This document shows, one piece after another, positions 5,719 to 6,490 of a stretch of DNA of 6,490 nucleotides (its first letter is position 1; every line of letters starts with the position of its first letter). Both the position numbers and the translations under genes were made by a program. The notes under the pieces are model-generated. The model had not been told where the DNA came from. It was given only the letters and a program-made list of their open reading frames with translations, and searched no databases. Origin of the DNA: Bacteroidales bacterium (GTDB lineage: Bacteria; Bacteroidota; Bacteroidia; Bacteroidales; UBA12077); assembly GCA_030600625.1 (NCBI GenBank), contig JAUVLS010000080.1:1-6490 (forward strand). The letters are read 5' to 3'.

Positions 5719-5744
5719 CTGCTTGAGTTTAAGCAGAATTTTTT
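5719..5744 (+). terminator. Intrinsic terminator after the MerR-type gene
   Basis: CTGCTT (5719-5724) pairs with AAGCAG (5731-5736) across a six-base loop, and six T follow at 5739-5744. It starts 30 bases after the regulator's stop codon, so the ECF sigma gene downstream is probably transcribed from its own promoter. Confidence 0.75.
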
Positions 5745-5754
5745 GTTTAATCAA

Positions 5755-5772
5755 GTGTTAGCTTAATAACAC
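5755..5772. promoter_or_regulatory. Dyad GTGTTA-N6-TAACAC, candidate operator
   Basis: Perfect six-base half-sites flank a six-base spacer (GCTTAA). It sits between the terminator of the regulator and the promoter of the ECF sigma gene. It resembles a site for a dimeric regulator, but it lies about 160 bases upstream of the proposed promoter. Which protein would bind is unknown. Confidence 0.3.
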
Positions 5773-5841
5773 AAACATTAAACAAAAAAATGCACCTTAA
5801 TTGTAATTTAGAAGAATGAGGCAAAAAGGTAACATAATGCT

Positions 5842-5876
5842 TAAATAACAGTGCTTTCACTTGCTGTCCTTATTTA
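5842..5876. other. Imperfect stem-loop upstream of the sigma promoter
   Basis: An outer stem TAAATAA (5842-5848) with TTATTTA (5870-5876) encloses an inner AGTG-CTTT-CACT hairpin (5850-5861), with unpaired bases mainly on the right side. It could be an operator-like dyad, or the 3' end or core of a small transcript. Nothing else supports either reading. Confidence 0.3.
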
Positions 5877-5914
5877 GAATAGTTGTTGTTATTGGGGTTT
5901 GAGGCATTCAGATA

Positions 5915-5947
5915 TTTGCTTTTTGGTCTTTTAGTGTTGTATATTTG
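5915..5947 (+). promoter_or_regulatory. Bacteroidota-type promoter of the ECF sigma gene
   Basis: TATATTTG (5940-5947) fits the TAnnTTTG minus-7 element at all defined positions. TTTG (5915-5918) lies 21 bases upstream as the minus-33 element. Transcription would start near 5953 and leave a leader of about 23 bases before the ATG at 5976. The sequence ATATTTG occurs in both elements (5912-5918 and 5941-5947). Confidence 0.6.
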
Positions 5948-5975
5948 TTTAAGAATTATTTAAAAACGTACAACT

Positions 5976-6479
5976 ATGACAGCAATAGAATTTAATCATC
6001 AACTTATAGGTTTAGAAACTAAACTTTCGAGATTTGCAATGAGTTTGACTTATAATAAAGAAGAAGCTCAGGATCTTTTGCAAGAAACATATTTAAAAGC
6101 TTTATCACACAGAGATAAGTTTGTAGGTTATACTAATTTAAAGGCATGGTCATTTACAATTATGAAGAATACTTTTATTAATAATTATCGCAAACAACAA
6201 AAAGAAAATACTCATAACGATACAACAAATAATTTATATTTTTTGAATTTATCAAGGGAGCTTTCTCCAACAAGACCTGATAAGGAGTATACAACTTACG
6301 AAATTACAAAAGAAATAGATAATTTGCCTGATGAATTTAAAGAACCGTTTACAATGTTTTTATCTGGTTACAAGTATAAAGAAATTGCAGATGGATTAAA
6401 TTTGAAAATAGGTACGGTAAAAAGTAGAATTTTCTTTACACGAAAAAAATTAATGGAAAGTTTAAAGGATTTTCGATAA
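5976..6479 (+). CDS. ECF-family RNA polymerase sigma factor
   Basis: The 167-residue protein has the two-domain ECF layout. Region 2 spans about residues 8-75, with EEAQDLLQETYLKAL (29-43) for core-polymerase binding and NLKAWSFTIMKNTFINNYRK (54-73) for minus-10-element melting. A polar linker, rich in Asn and Thr, runs from 75 to 107. Region 4 spans about 110-165, with the minus-35-binding helix-turn-helix YKEIADGLNLKIGTVKSRIFFTRKKL (134-159). Region 1.1 and region 3 are absent, as expected. The gene is complete and ends 11 bases before the right edge. No anti-sigma gene starts in the bases visible here. It follows the cobalamin-domain MerR regulator on the same strand, with a terminator and its own promoter between. 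By analogy with LitR/LitS and CarH systems it may control pigment or photoprotection genes, which is inference. No Shine-Dalgarno is present. Confidence 0.93.
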   Translation: MTAIEFNHQLIGLETKLSRFAMSLTYNKEEAQDLLQETYLKALSHRDKFVGYTNLKAWSFTIMKNTFINNYRKQQKENTHNDTTNNLYFLNLSRELSPTRPDKEYTTYEITKEIDNLPDEFKEPFTMFLSGYKYKEIADGLNLKIGTVKSRIFFTRKKLMESLKDFR

Positions 6480-6490
6480 CAGATACTTTA

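Overview
The window is AT-rich DNA that most likely comes from the phylum Bacteroidota. Three things point there. Almost no gene has a Shine-Dalgarno sequence. Two promoters fit the Bacteroidota pattern (TTTG about 19-21 bases upstream of TAnnTTTG). The gene families are ones common in that phylum: a DUF3127 protein, stand-alone MnmD, a four-helix-bundle (23S intervening-sequence type) protein and a cobalamin-domain MerR regulator. No rRNA, tRNA, CRISPR array or transposase was found.

Layout. Bases 1-1987 (+ strand) hold the last 48 codons of an ABC exporter ATPase and a complete HlyD-type membrane fusion protein, which together look like one type I export system. A four-helix-bundle gene sits between them. 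It is bracketed by two arrays with an 8-base period in inverted orientation, so it looks like a small inserted element. A near-symmetrical hairpin at 2002-2034 closes this block.

Bases 2044-4615 (- strand) hold four housekeeping-type genes. In transcription order they are mnmD (tRNA wobble-uridine modification), a lipoprotein FKBP-type prolyl isomerase, a cytoplasmic cyclophilin-type prolyl isomerase, and a DUF3127 protein whose C-terminus ends like an SSB tail. Hairpins with T-tracts follow mnmD and the FKBP gene, and the FKBP gene has its own consensus promoter, so this is a series of separately ended units rather than one operon. A cluster of three CTGACAG/CTGTCAG motifs lies between the cyclophilin and DUF3127 genes.

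Bases 4777-6479 (+ strand) hold a MerR-type regulator with a CarH/LitR-like cobalamin-binding region, followed by a complete ECF sigma factor with its own promoter. Pairing a B12-dependent MerR photoreceptor with an ECF sigma factor recalls light-controlled carotenoid switches in other bacteria. The genes they would control are probably outside the window, beyond 6490. The regulator keeps the B12-contact motif W-x9-EH and the lower-ligand His, but has Gln where Thermus CarH has the His that forms the light-exposed bis-His state.

The most interesting points are the array-flanked four-helix-bundle element inside an export operon, the MerR-B12/ECF pair with its altered ligand site, and several unexplained inverted or direct repeats near promoters.
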